Below, piece by piece: positions 45,113-57,125 of a stretch of 64,000 nt of DNA. The DNA lies in the NCBI GenBank assembly GCA_020284085.1, contig JACEVL010000344.1:1098506-1162505 (forward strand). The letters run 5' to 3'. Position numbers and translations under genes: made by a program. A model generated the notes under the pieces. It was given only the letters and a program-made list of their open reading frames with translations. It was not told the origin of the DNA and searched no databases. The DNA comes from Aporrectodea caliginosa (taxonomy: Eukaryota > Annelida > Clitellata > Crassiclitellata > Lumbricidae). Position 1 is the stretch's first letter; the number at the start of each line of letters is the position of its first letter.

Positions 45113-46345
45113 ATGGCGGAATTTCTGTGCAGCGCAAACGAAAGTGACTCACTGAATGAGAGCTGTTTGTTGTATAGTAAAGAGAGCCGAGCTATTGACA
45201 ACGTATCTTCCAACTCGTCATCAGCCGAAGTGTGGTTCGTTGAGACAGCGGTCGAGAGATTCCTCATGAAGTTCATTTTGCCGGTGATCATCGTCGTTGG
45301 AACGGTGGGAAACATTCTGTCGATCGCTGTCCTCATTCGATCTAAGATGCGTTGTACGTCCGTCTACTTCTATCTGATGGTTCTGTCGTTCGCTGATCTC
45401 TGCGTTCTCTATGTCAGTGGATTCAAGACCTGGATCCGTCTTGTCGCTGACTTTGAGCTGCTCCACGTGTCGAGCTTCACGTGTAAAGCGACCTTCTTCC
45501 TTCTGCTCTTCTGTCTCCACTTCTCCGCTTGGCTGGTCGTTCTGACGACCGTCGACCGTTTCATCGCCGTCTGGTTCCCCTTCAGAGCCGCCGTCTGGTG
45601 CAGCGTCGGCCGCGCTCGCCTCCTCACCGTCGCTCTGATGGTCATCATCGGCATCTACAACGCACACGTCTTCTGGACGGTGAGTCTCTACGGCCAGGCG
45701 AATCGACCGAGCTGCAGGGCTGACCCTAAGGACGCCTTCATGAAGGCTCCCTTCGAATACCTGAAGCTGGCCACCTACTCGATCCTACCGTTCGTCATCA
45801 TCCTCACCCTCAACATTCTCATCATAGCTCGTCTCAAGTGGTCGACGCTCTTCCTAAGGAAGCAGGACAGTAGCTCCCTGCGTCGCTCTGTTCCTCCGCC
45901 ATGCTACGTCTCTGCCTGCCTCGGAAGACATGCCAAGGTGACGTATATGCTGCTGGCCGTCTCCTTCACCTATCTCCTGCTCACAGGACCCTTCACCATC
46001 GTCGTCCTCGCTGTTCCGTCGAATCCCGGTCTATCGCTGCGTGCTAAGCTGATGCTCGTTAAAGCAGTCTGCTTTCTACTGATGTACTGCAATCACGCCG
46101 TCAACTTTTTTCTCTACTGTCTGACCGGAAGAAAGTTCCGCTACGAACTGAAGGAACTGTTTGCAGCCAGAAGATTCAAGAAGACTCGGCGCTTCTCCGT
46201 CTATTCACCGTCGAGCAAGACCCAACCGACGAACCTCGACATGGAACTACAAGAGGCTATGACGATGTCACCCGACTACGCCACGATTTCAGCTCATCAC
46301 CACCATCCACCTCCTCCACTAATCCACGTCTTTAGAAACCCCTGA
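45113..46345 (+). CDS. Class A (rhodopsin-like) GPCR, intronless, orphan
   Basis: ATG at 45113, 410 codons, single exon, stop TGA. The N-terminus has N-glycosylation sequons (Asn15, Asn30, Asn34). TM1 holds GN (Asn67), TM2 LSFAD (Asp95), Cys124 before TM3 and Cys201 in the second loop can form the conserved disulfide, TM3 ends DRF (148-150) in place of DRY, TM6 is around 258-280, and TM7 reads NHAVNFFLY (317-325), so the NPxxY proline is replaced. This NH-x-x-NFFLYC form occurs in many invertebrate peptide-receptor-like GPCRs. A basic helix 8 (GRKFRYELKELF) and a His/Pro-rich tail follow. It should signal at the plasma membrane through G proteins. Ligand unknown; peptide is the likeliest class by similarity. 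Confidence 0.92.
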   Translation: MAEFLCSANESDSLNESCLLYSKESRAIDNVSSNSSSAEVWFVETAVERFLMKFILPVIIVVGTVGNILSIAVLIRSKMRCTSVYFYLMVLSFADLCVLYVSGFKTWIRLVADFELLHVSSFTCKATFFLLLFCLHFSAWLVVLTTVDRFIAVWFPFRAAVWCSVGRARLLTVALMVIIGIYNAHVFWTVSLYGQANRPSCRADPKDAFMKAPFEYLKLATYSILPFVIILTLNILIIARLKWSTLFLRKQDSSSLRRSVPPPCYVSACLGRHAKVTYMLLAVSFTYLLLTGPFTIVVLAVPSNPGLSLRAKLMLVKAVCFLLMYCNHAVNFFLYCLTGRKFRYELKELFAARRFKKTRRFSVYSPSSKTQPTNLDMELQEAMTMSPDYATISAHHHHPPPPLIHVFRNP

Positions 46346-46581
46346 ACGATAAGACACCGTTGGGATCGCAACTCACTAGAAGCCGTGCGGATTTCCGCAA
46401 GTACTCGTTGAATAGCACGATCAATAAGAGACCGTTATGATGTTTAGCTGTTCGGCTTTTGTCTCGTCGATGCGATTTGCTCTTTCGCGAGATTTGACAA
46501 AGTGGTCATTACCTCGTGAGAAGTCTTCTTAGACCGGAACTAGGAATTCAGGATGAAATGAAAACGATCTCGTGACGTGTG

Positions 46582-46582
<1 letters not shown>
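46346..46582. other. Downstream flank of the GPCR
   Basis: No poly(A) signal that I would defend; the sequence runs into (GT)n. Confidence 0.5.
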
Positions 46583-46635
<53 letters not shown>

Positions 46636-46675
46636 GGTGTGCGTGGGTGTGTGTGTGTGTGTGTGTGTGAGATGT

Positions 46676-46736
<61 letters not shown>

Positions 46737-46809
46737 ACTGTGTGTGTGTGTGTATGGGTGTGTGTGTGTATGGGTGTGTGTGTGTATGTATGTGTGTGTG
46801 TGTATGTGT

Positions 46810-46858
<49 letters not shown>

Positions 46859-46859
46859 T

Positions 46860-46914
<55 letters not shown>

Positions 46915-47103
46915 TGGGTGTGGGTGTGTATGAATGGTGTGTGTGTGTATGTGTGTGGGTGTGTGTGTGTGTGTGTGTGAGTGTGTGTGTGTGTGTGTGG
47001 GTGTGTGTGTGTGTGTGTGTGTGGGTGTGTGGGTGTGGGTGTGTGTGTGGGTGGGTGTGGGTGTGTGTGTGTGTGGGTGTGTGTTTGTGTGTGTGTGTGT
47101 GTT
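46583..47103 (+). repeat. (GT)n microsatellite, about 520 bp
   Basis: GT dinucleotides with GGGT and GTAT interruptions, largely periodic. Long alternating purine-pyrimidine DNA of this type can adopt Z-form. Cys/Val and His/Thr open frames across it are artefacts. Confidence 0.98.
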
Positions 47104-47236
47104 TTGATGTGACTGTGTTGCGTCGTCGCAGTGGGTGTGTGGGGAAACAATCATTAGTCCTACAGTGTCTTCATGGATCATGTGCAGTGGGTGTGTGTGT
47201 AGTCGAGCGAAGTGTCAAGGAATTGCGTCGTCGAGA

Positions 47237-47267
47237 GGAGAGAGAGAGAGAGAGAGAGATCATGTGA

Positions 47268-47328
<61 letters not shown>
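47237..47328 (+). repeat. (AG)n microsatellite
   Basis: Two (GA)n runs split by atcatgtgagc. Confidence 0.97.
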
Positions 47329-47329
<1 letters not shown>

Positions 47330-47699
47330 AATGGCATCGAAATGCAGGCATTAGATGACTATTATGGCTTTCATAATAATTATAGAAGACGTAATTAGCA
47401 GCTGCCAGCCTAGATGCCCGCTAGCGGAAGGAACGATGTAGTAACTGGCGCTGTTGTTTCATTCACCAATCAACAACTGAAGCGAAGAAGATCCCTCGCT
47501 CTCCTATATAGGAGATCATCTGTTCCTCCTCTGTAGAAGACGTTTCTTAGATTCGATGTCGTCCTCTGTTTATGCGATGAGTCTAGACGATCATTTGTTG
47601 TTGTTGTCTCGTATTATACAGTTGAGTGTTTATTATGTTTCATTGCGCTACACGTAGCTGCGTAATTCAGACACGGTGTTCGCTGATTGTACACAAGAG

Positions 47700-47872
47700 A
47701 GTGAGACAGAAAGAGACAGCATGAGAGAGAAAAGGAGAGAGAGAGAGGGAGATAGAGAGAAAGGGAGAGAGAAGGAGAGACGGTGAGAGTGGAAGATACC
47801 GGGAGAGTGAGAGAGAGTGAGACAGAAAGAGATAGCATGAGAGAGAGAGGGAGAGAGGGGGGAGAGAGTGGA

Positions 47873-47930
<58 letters not shown>

Positions 47931-47940
47931 GAGAGAGCAG
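47700..47940 (+). repeat. (AG)n-rich region
   Basis: Imperfect gagagaaagg-type units, then a pure (AG)n run at 47877-47928. A (GACA)n run follows at 48104-48120. Confidence 0.95.
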
Positions 47941-48236
47941 TGGAAGGAGCAGTGGTAGAGAAGTGATATTCATGGCTGCAGTTGATGCACTCTGTCTTTC
48001 AGCGCCCGTTCAATAAAGGACTTCAAACGAGTTTTCTGTGTATCTGCATTAATAAAGTTAGCGTGAATCATGACACAGTAAAGAGAAAGACGGACAGGTA
48101 GAGAGAGACAGACAGACAGAGCCAGACAGAGGGACGACGTTTTCCTTGATCTGCTCCGTTTTGCGTGAGAAATATTTGACAAAAAAACACGTCCAGGGCG
48201 CGCATGTTTGCTGAACAAAAAGCAGCAGCAGAATAC

Positions 48237-48280
48237 GCCCTCTCCCTCTCCCTGTCTTTCTCCCTGTCCCTGTCCCTGTT

Positions 48281-48347
<67 letters not shown>

Positions 48348-48520
48348 TTGTCCCTGTCCCTGTCCCTGTCCCTCTCCCTCTCCCTCTCTGCCTCTCCTGC
48401 CTCTGCCCTGTCTCTGTCTGCCCGTCTCTCTCTCCGTCTCCTGTCTGCCTCTGCCTCTCTGCCTCTCCCTCTCCCTCTCCCTCTCCCTCTCCCTCTCCCT
48501 CTCTCTCCCTCTCTCTCTCT
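48237..48520 (+). repeat. (TGTCCC)n then (TCTCCC)n pyrimidine-rich array
   Basis: Near-perfect TGTCCC hexamers at about 48258-48370, then CTCTCC/TGCCTC units to 48520. The complementary strand has GGG every six bases, so it is prone to G-quadruplex formation. Confidence 0.95.
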
Positions 48521-51500
48521 TCAGAAGCCAGTAACTTGATTACAAGTCCTGCCATAGATTCTGAGAGCGATGCGCTTTGATCGTCGCTTGGTGTCGCTTC
48601 ATTTACTTGAATCGGACGCTGCTGCTCTCTGTTCTGCTTGACGTCTTCATGTCATAGATTTTACTAAACCGTCAATAACTGTGCACCAAGTCGAGGCAGA
48701 AATGCCATCTTGACATGGTCTGTGGCGTAATTGCGAGATGAATCGATAGCCAGGTTCTCTTGGGTTTCCTTCTTAAGGCTAATGATCGTGTCTCTTAATG
48801 AATTCTGATATGGACTGCTGAGTAGACCGCAGTCGTTATTTACTGGACAGATATCGAGCTCTTCTGCTTCAGTCTATAGAAACTGTGTCTGCCTTTTATG
48901 GCCGCTTGGCATTGGGGAAAATGTCACGATAGGAAAAGAGCGGGATCATATCATAGGATAAGAGTCCTACAGTGGAATAATATTGCTATACTAGGATACT
49001 AGTGATACGATAAGAATAATATAATCTTTCTCGTTATTATTTTTCTGTCATAATTCTTAATACTTTTGTCCCTGTAGCGTTCATCATTAACCGACCTTTA
49101 AACCGGTGCATAATATTATGCCCCACTGTCCGATGTTCACCACCACGTAAATAATTAGCGTAAAATCATGATTAGTACTTTTAATAACAATTTGACGTCG
49201 TTTATCTGTCCATTAATTCCTGTCTTGATGCAGACATCTCCAAACATCATCTGAATCTGTTGATGACATTTCTATAGTATTATGGATAAACAAGCATCGC
49301 ATTGACCTTGTATCGAAGGCAACATCCTTCTTTTAGGATGATGATTCATCCTTACCTTTACCTAAACCCTAAGGAACAGGATGTTGCCACTGTTTGCACC
49401 CCATATCGTGCACAAAAAGACTAAGTTCATCATGAATTGTGCATCTCGTGGTGGATTGTCGCGATTGACTGTCGGTCACAAAAGATCCGAATTCCTGTGA
49501 CCTATGAAACAACGAAATACGGAGATACGGAATGATAGATAGAGACAGAAACAGAGACGAGAAACAGAGGCGTGTCATTCGTCTGAATGCAACGCATCGT
49601 TTGGCTCTGGCACAGACATCTTCCATCCAAAGGCACAGCGAAGGGAGGAGAGGGGGAAACGGTGCCAAACCCAACGCCACATCGCACCATTAGCCACGAC
49701 ATGTAGCATCATGGGAAATATTACGAAAACTTCGAAGGAAGAAGCTGAGCGATGCATACACCACTCTCTAATACAGAAGCAGAGATACAGACTGATAGAT
49801 AGAGGCAGAGGCACAGACGCAGAATGACAGATACAGAGGCACTCTCAGAGATACACACTGATAGATAGAGGCAGAAACAGAGACGTAATAAGACAGAGGC
49901 AGAGGCTCATAAGCAGAGAAACAGACACAGACATCAGCATCCGCTCGATGCATCTCGTCATATTCAAAGGTGACGTCAATAGGTCATCTAATAATATATT
50001 CTGACCTCCACCAATAGCCTGTAATCCTATATAGGCTACATGCAGATCTTCTATTAGTTCGGCGCCTGTTGTAATCCCTCTTGCAATTCTGCTCTCACAG
50101 AACAGAATATTGGCAGACGACCCAACGCTTCAAACAGACGCGCGCGCAAGCGCTAAAAAATCACATTAAACGGACAAAAAAATAAGAGTTCCATAATCCT
50201 ATCGTCAGTTTAGAAATAAGAAAAAAGTGTAGCATCCACGTGATCTACGGCCTTAATCAAAGCACATCCAGCAAATCACTGATACAAGGGCCACTGCCAT
50301 TCATTGCAAGCTAACAGCCTTAGAAACGGCTTTTCTTTGGCTGAACTGAAACAGGTGGCTGCCAAGCTAGGTGGCGCACCCAAGGAATGATTGGAATAGT
50401 GGCTTCCTTTTCGGCTAACTGGAAAGATATCTGGCAGTCCAACTGCCTTTTGGGCCAGCCGTTGATCGATTGGCTGCTTCTCAGCCTCTTCTGATGGCTG
50501 TCTGGTATGCATTAACGAGAGTTCATTTACCTATGAATGACTGTATACTACCATCCTAGAAGTAGCCTGCTACAGACGATGCCATATAAATCGTCGTCAT
50601 ATTACAATTACCAAGTGAAGCATGGATTGATGAATGGCTGCGTGGGTGGCTGCGAGTGTAGTAATGAGAATTTCTAAATGGCTCTGTTGATCGGTCCATG
50701 CATGGATGGCTATGACAGTCTGTCTTTGGCTGAATGGATGGCTATTAAAATCTGTGGACGGATACATATTATGAGTGGATGTGTTTGTGGGGCCTGTGAG
50801 ATTTGTGGGCTTGTGATTATGAGTTTCTTTTATGTGATGAGTGTATCGACGTGCATGTATTTCCGGTGATCTTATGTATGCATGGGTGAGTGTGGGTAGG
50901 TGAATGGGTTGGTTGGGAAATGGGTAGCGATCATTTCCTCTCTTATAATTTAATGTATCGGTTGCAGACGTATGACGCTGACGTCGATTGCCAAAATATG
51001 ACGTCTTCTTTGACTGACAATAAATAATGACCCAGGAATAAAAAGCGTCTACATGTAAGTGATCAGATGTTCATCGTCGGGTCAATGAGAATACGAGACG
51101 TTTATCATAGATCGAAATCTAAATACAGATCGTAAACACACGGACGGACGAACGAACGAACTGACGGAGGCAGGGCGGAGGAGGGAAAGACTGAGAGACA
51201 GCAGATGATGTAAGGGATCGAAAGGGAAGACCAGCAGAGAAATGGGTTTGAAAAAGAGATGAACGAAGGGAAAGAAAGGAGGAATGAAAGGCCAGAATTA
51301 ATCCAGACACTCGCTATGGTGTCTTTAAATACATCACAAAAGCGCTGCATTAAGAACAAGAAGTTAATCAATAATGGAACAGAACTTGGATAAGTACAGT
51401 AGTCACCGCTGGCGAGTTCCCGCAGACACGCAGAGCCCAGCCGATGGATTCTCTTCCAGACCTTGCAGTGGAATTCCTTGGCTACGTAGCGTCAAAGAAG

Positions 51501-52660
51501 AAGTGTAACGAAAGTCGACGAGGCTCGTAACGCACCAACCGCAACCAACGCCAAGCACTCCATCGATTAGGACAGAGGACTCTTCTGCCTTCGGACATTC
51601 CTCTGCTAATCTGCACAGCCGGTAATTGCTCGTAAATCGTCATGGCAGTCGAAAGGTCAGCACCAACCCAGGAGTCTTTCAGACTTTACGTATGGACCTT
51701 CGTACACTGTCCCGATAGTAATCTCAGTTCGACCGAACCAGTGGCGCACAACACCTTGATAAAAATACATGTAGATATCGAAAACATTCAGAGACCGTGC
51801 ATGGGGGAACAGAGCAATGACTCAACGAACTCATACGGGGTTACATTAGAAGTCCTAAGGAACGACAATCTCCGAGTGTTCATCATTTGACCAACTAACT
51901 GATTAAAAAGGACAGAGAGACATTCAACCATCTTTGCCACGCACGCAGAAAGAAAGGGGTTCGAAGAAAGGGAAGAGGACAGGAAAGTCCCCGATTCTAT
52001 AAGCTTGCCTTTTGGGGAGGATAGCAGAGAAAGTAATTTGACGAAAGAGAAAATTAGGGAAGGACAGCTCAGCTGGCTGTGTAACGTGCTTCGTTGCTTC
52101 ACGTTGAAATTCTCTTAAATGAGACGAAAACAAAAGTCCTGAGAGTAGCGTGAGGGTGTTGTAACTCATATGAGACAACATCGTCCTAAGCAACAGCAAC
52201 AACGACAGCAACAACAACAGCAGCGACAACTGCAGCACCTGCAACATTAGCAAAAAGCAGCGGCAACCTGGTCCAGTGCGCTATGATCCTGTGTCCAAGA
52301 AAATGCGACATATATGGTAGTAGCCGTTACAGCAAATGAAAGGACTGATCCACTGATATCCACTGATATCCAATTTGTTTCTCATCCATGTTCTCCACAT
52401 AATACTATAGCACGAACCGTATCGCGCAGAAATTTTTAATGCTGGAAGAAACGAAGCAGCAAAAAGTGGAACAGTTTTGAGACCATCTTCGTGACGTATC
52501 ATTGTGCGAATTGAAGCATCGTTCTGACGTCATTATCATCATCATAAACATCGTAGATTAATGACAACTTTATAAGCGAAGCGAATAAGAACAACACATT
52601 AACAACAACAATAATAGCAGGAAGAGAAACACCTGGACAGAAAACCACAATAGCCATAAC
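48521..52660. other. 4-kb stretch without a recognisable gene
   Basis: Imperfect agagrcagaggcacagac repeats at about 49530-49930 and a ggatggctatg-type minisatellite at 50620-50800. No frame with a domain. Confidence 0.5.
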
Positions 52661-53115
52661 AAAATGTCTGTCTGTCTGTCTGTCTGTTCGGCTCTTTGTC
52701 AGTCTACTCATTGGTCTGTCTTTCTTTTTGTATAACCTTTTGTGTGCTGTCTAACTGTCTTTCTAATTTTCCGTCTCCTGGTCAACTGAGTCTGTCTATA
52801 TGACTTTCTTTTACTATTTGTTCCTTCGGTCAAAAGCAACGTCCATATGCCTTCTGCGCCTATGTTTGCACGTGATCTTCGCTGCTGTGTGCGAGTGTGA
52901 AAATACGTGCCTTCAAGAAAATTACTTCCTCGTATCAGACTATGCAAACTCTGGTGCAATAAGCGTAGAACAGACAACAACTCAACGTACTATATTCAGA
53001 GCGGCTGAATGCGCTCTAAGCCCTAATGCTACACACATACACAAACACACACAAGACTATACATGCGCTGCATGTATACAAGCATACAGGCATATATATA
53101 TTATATATATGCACG

Positions 53116-53118
<3 letters not shown>

Positions 53119-53169
<51 letters not shown>
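53119..53169 (+). repeat. (AT)n microsatellite
   Basis: About 50 bp of AT dinucleotides. Confidence 0.97.
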
Positions 53170-53173
<4 letters not shown>

Positions 53174-54038
53174 GCAAGTTGAAACATTGATGTTCTCGAT
53201 TGTATCTTTATTCTGGCAAACTTCGGTTTCAAAGAAAGAAGAGCAGTTGAGGCAGAACGACGTTCCTTGAGACTATTATAGTGAATGGCAATGCTATAGT
53301 ATACAACCAATTTTCTTTCTTAGACTTGTTTAATCCTTATGAGCTTCATTGCAGTTTTCTGGATGGCTAACCTGCTCTGAAGGATGATTGGATGATAGGC
53401 TGTTTGAATGGATGACTACAGGTGGCTAGCTGGCTCTCTGGCGCGGTGTCAGATGGCTATTTGAATGAATGGCTGGATGGCTGGATGGATGGATGACTGC
53501 ATGTGTAGCGGAATGCTTACCCAGATGAATTGATGACTGGATGACTAACTAAATCTATTCTATTTAGAAACAGTATAAAGTTTCACACTGAAGTGAATTT
53601 CGTATTCCCAGTAATATGTGCGAAGCAATGACATGTCTTTAGATTGATGACGTGTTCATTATTTCTCGGTCGGAGAATTCCGTCCGTCCCTCTCGGATAT
53701 TTCCGATGTCCACTGAACCTGTGAACATCGAGCGACGCTCTTTCAAGATATGACAGATCATTCACATAATATCATCTCACTCTAGCAACCATTCAGACAA
53801 CTGGTCAGCGTTATAATCAGAAGATGGGACAATGCTTGTGACCAAATCAATCTGCATATCTTTGCAGGTAGAGATCTCAACATACATAGATAGCCTACAT
53901 GCATGCATGCACACATACATATATGCATACATATACATACATATATGTATTATATACATACATACATGCAGCATGTACACATACCTACGTCATACATGCA
54001 GACATGCAGACTTACATAACCTGACACAACAAGCATGC

Positions 54039-54115
54039 ATATGTACTGTATTGTATTGTATTGTATTTAAAGATTTTATAAAGCATCTCTCACAGTTCAC
54101 ACCAATGAGAGAGGC
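54039..54115 (-). repeat. Tail-family remnant with (ATACA)n
   Basis: On the minus strand: cctctctcattggtgtgaac, then agagatgctttataaa and (atacaat)n. Confidence 0.45.
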
Positions 54116-55856
54116 TCAATCATAAATGCATGAGTCGCAAACAGTCTTTCTTTGACAAGTATCATTCATTTCCTCTACGACTTCTTGACGAACATAATTG
54201 CTCCCTCTCCCTCATAATTGTCTTGCCTTTTTCCTTTCTTCCGTTGACGATGGTGTCTTGAGCGATTGACGTAGGCTACGTTAATGGTCGTTGGAATGGA
54301 AAATTCCGTGATGCGTTCTTCGTCTGATTGTCATGAGTCGTCGCCGAAACATTTTGTCCTTAATTTGTTGACGACGTCCATCAAACAGTTTATACGACGG
54401 ATGCGGAATCGAGTTTAGAAGGCGTCTATTCATCGGGAAATCTTATGATGCGTCCAATGATCAGCTGCATATACATGTCTGTGCCCAACCATATTGCGCT
54501 CGTTTCTTACAAGTCCAGTCTATTTCGGACATATGTAGGGATCTGTCGAGTGAGGGGGAGGGGAGGGGGAGGGAGGGGTGCCTGCGGATGTTTACGTGAT
54601 GGCAATGCTAAGCATCATCTGGTGACACAGCCAGAGGCCTCCTCTCGTCTACATTTATCCTCTGCGAGTCATCACCGACCGGAAATGACTGGCCTCTTGC
54701 AACTCCTTGGGCTAGTATAAAACAGTTTGGATTCTGAATTTCTGCTTCTTGTCCAAAGCGCCTTAAGACGGCGACATAAGAGCTACTACAGTATACTAAT
54801 GATCAATTCAGATCCAATTAGATTGGATTGATGATCAGATCTGTTGAGATCGGATTATATTACATTGATTAGATCTGTTTAGATTGGATCAGATCATACC
54901 AGATTATATCGAATGCAAGTCGTTAAAGGCAACGAACGCCAGACATCAGAGCCTGGCAGCATTTTGTTTACAATTTAGACCAATTTACTCCTCTGTTTTA
55001 TTATTGTTATTTATTGTGCTTATTTAGAAGCACTTCCTACATGCTCAAGGTCAGTAAATCTGAATCTGAATCCGAGGTGCTGTGTTCGTTCGTTAGGGGC
55101 CAAGACAGAGTCAAAGTAAGAAAACATTGAATCTGAACTAGTGAATTAAATGACGATTTGTGGCAGATGATTCCAAGTACAAGTAAAACAGCGGCGGAAA
55201 GAATAGTATTGTACTGAACCTAGCAGGTTCACTGTACTGAACCTAGGTTCCAGTAACAAGCCAGTAGCATAAGAACATAGCAGACTAAGAGGGCGATATG
55301 GAGCAAGTTATGTATCATCTGAGTAGAAAGGCTCTATAAAATTTTTCTTAATGAATGAATGTACATTGTACACATGCATAAGATGTGATGAAACCCTGGT
55401 ATTGATCGAACCCTGTGAAGATGAAGCCTGCGATCTTAAACTTATACACCGTTCAACAGAAGCCCAATGAGGTTCATGTATAGGCGATCTAAAGCAATTG
55501 ACGGAGAAGAACATGCAAGAATCCTAAAAAGCGGTTTTAACATAAGTGAACATTTCTAAAGTGTAACTTAAAGAAAAACTCACCGGCGTGCTCCCGACCA
55601 AGCAGAGAGGGAGGTACCACACGACCTGGAAGCTTTTAGATTAAAAGAGGGTATCCAACTATCCATATAACAGTACATTCGCTTACTTTCTTAGTTATAT
55701 ATAAGGTCCGATTGAGAAACAACTAATGGGCAAGCGACTGTTTTAGTCACGTCGTCAGTAACAGAATGTCTAATATTAAGAAGTTCTCTGTAGTGTTGTA
55801 GAAACAAGACATGCAGTAGCAGATGGGTGTGAAGCATAATAAGTGAGCTATCATTG

Positions 55857-56150
55857 GTGGGGCGCGGTGGTGTAGGGGTATGTTCGGTGCCTTGCAGCTG
55901 GAGGGTTGCGGGTTCGAATCCACCTCAAGCCGCCGCGTAGGGACCTTGGGCAAGTCCTTCACTCGCAATTGCTCATGCGCTTCGGCGTGAAACTCCGATT
56001 CAGTGTCCGCGCTGTAGTCGGGAGCGCCTCTGAGTAGAAATCTTGAAGGGCGCTATAACAAGTGCTCATACATACATACATACATACATACATACATACA
56101 TACATACATACATACATACATACATACATACATACATACATACATACATA
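55857..56150 (+). mobile_element. tRNA-headed SINE with LINE-derived tail and (CATA)n
   Basis: Head ggcgcggtggtgtaggggta has a pol III A-box (TGGTGTAGGGG) and, 45 bp on, a B-box (GGTTCGAATCC, 55911-55921). A middle segment gggaccttgggcaagtcctt resembles the CCTTGGGCAAGTC block seen in several animal SINEs such as MIR. The end gtcgggagcgcctctgagta, then gaaatcttgaagggcgctat, is nearly the same as the end of the LINE at 39460-39515. The copy closes with (CATA)n from 56067. The shared end implies it is mobilised by that LINE's reverse transcriptase. Confidence 0.85.
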
Positions 56151-57092
56151 CCAAGAATTTTAATTTTATCTCATAACTGGTTTTGATTCCTGCAAGTGAT
56201 GAATGTGAATATACTATAGAAAGATTTCATGCCCTGGTGGGTTGTAAAAAGAATTGCTTTTGACTTATTTGGGTTCATTGCAAGGTTAGTAAAGCAAAAC
56301 CAAAGTTGAAGAAAGGAGAAGCAGACTTATCATGACCGACAGGATCGAATGCAGTACTCAAGAGAAGAGATTCGAATGAAAATAATAAGGTTGAACTGTA
56401 TCAGTGAGAGTAGCCTCAAGTGAATTATGTTTACGATAGGCAGGTTAAAAAGTATGGAAATCCGGAGATGTTGCATGCCATTCAAGACTTATTAGTAACA
56501 GGCTCTCAAGCAGTTAAGAGATGCTAAATATTCCAACTGAAAATGGTCTGAAATAATCCATACGTTCTTTGTCTAGATCAGGCTATCATAATGGAGATGA
56601 GGTGTCATAAGAGCAGACTTAAAAGCTGAGGGTAATCGGCTTTTCTTAAAGAACCGATTAATAAAATGAGTTATGAGGTTAGAAAACACGCTATATTGGA
56701 AATTTATAAGACAATTTGGACTGAAGTTATGATGACCTAGAAGGAGCTTTACCAACGAGAATTGCAACTTCCCAGACTATAACTAGGGATGTGGTATAAA
56801 ACTAAACCAACAAGTTGAACATAAAACTACAATATCGTCCTTTCTAGCACAGATTTTTTATATTGCAATCTTTTTAAAATGGAAATTTTAGCAGCAGCAA
56901 AAAATTTAAAAAAACAAGACAGCTTTTTCCCTCGAGATCATTAGAGTCATAGAAGATCGTTGAAGAGTGAAGCAGTTTCTTTACATTCTCCAACAGTCTC
57001 TCGCGGTTTCAGCAACGTTTAACTGGTCACGGTAGAACTGCAGTCGAGATGATATTTTGCTAGTTTTATCTTTAAAGTCATTTAATTTCTCT
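56151..57092. other. Non-coding stretch, no gene seen
   Basis: AT-rich, no domain-bearing frame. Confidence 0.55.
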
Positions 57093-57125
57093 GCCTCATT
57101 AGACGGACTTTTGCACTGAGAGTCT
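57093..57125 (+). repeat. 33-bp target site duplication, left
   Basis: gcctcattagacggactttt through gagagtct; identical to 59307-59339. Confidence 0.93.

Larger units (their letters stand above)
52661..55856. other. 3-kb stretch without a recognisable gene
   Basis: (CTGT)n at 52664-52687; (AT)n at 53119-53169; ggatgactggatggc-type units at 53360-53560; ACATAC-rich DNA at 53880-54000; a tail-family remnant with (ATTGT)n at 54040-54115; GATC/AGATC-rich DNA at 54800-54905; a (TGAATC)n tail at 55055-55075 that may end a retroelement. Confidence 0.5.

Noticed and set aside
46540..47267. Long His/Thr and Cys/Val open frames of up to 213 codons
   Set aside because: They are translations of (GT)n in several frames and both strands; no start context, domain or splice support.
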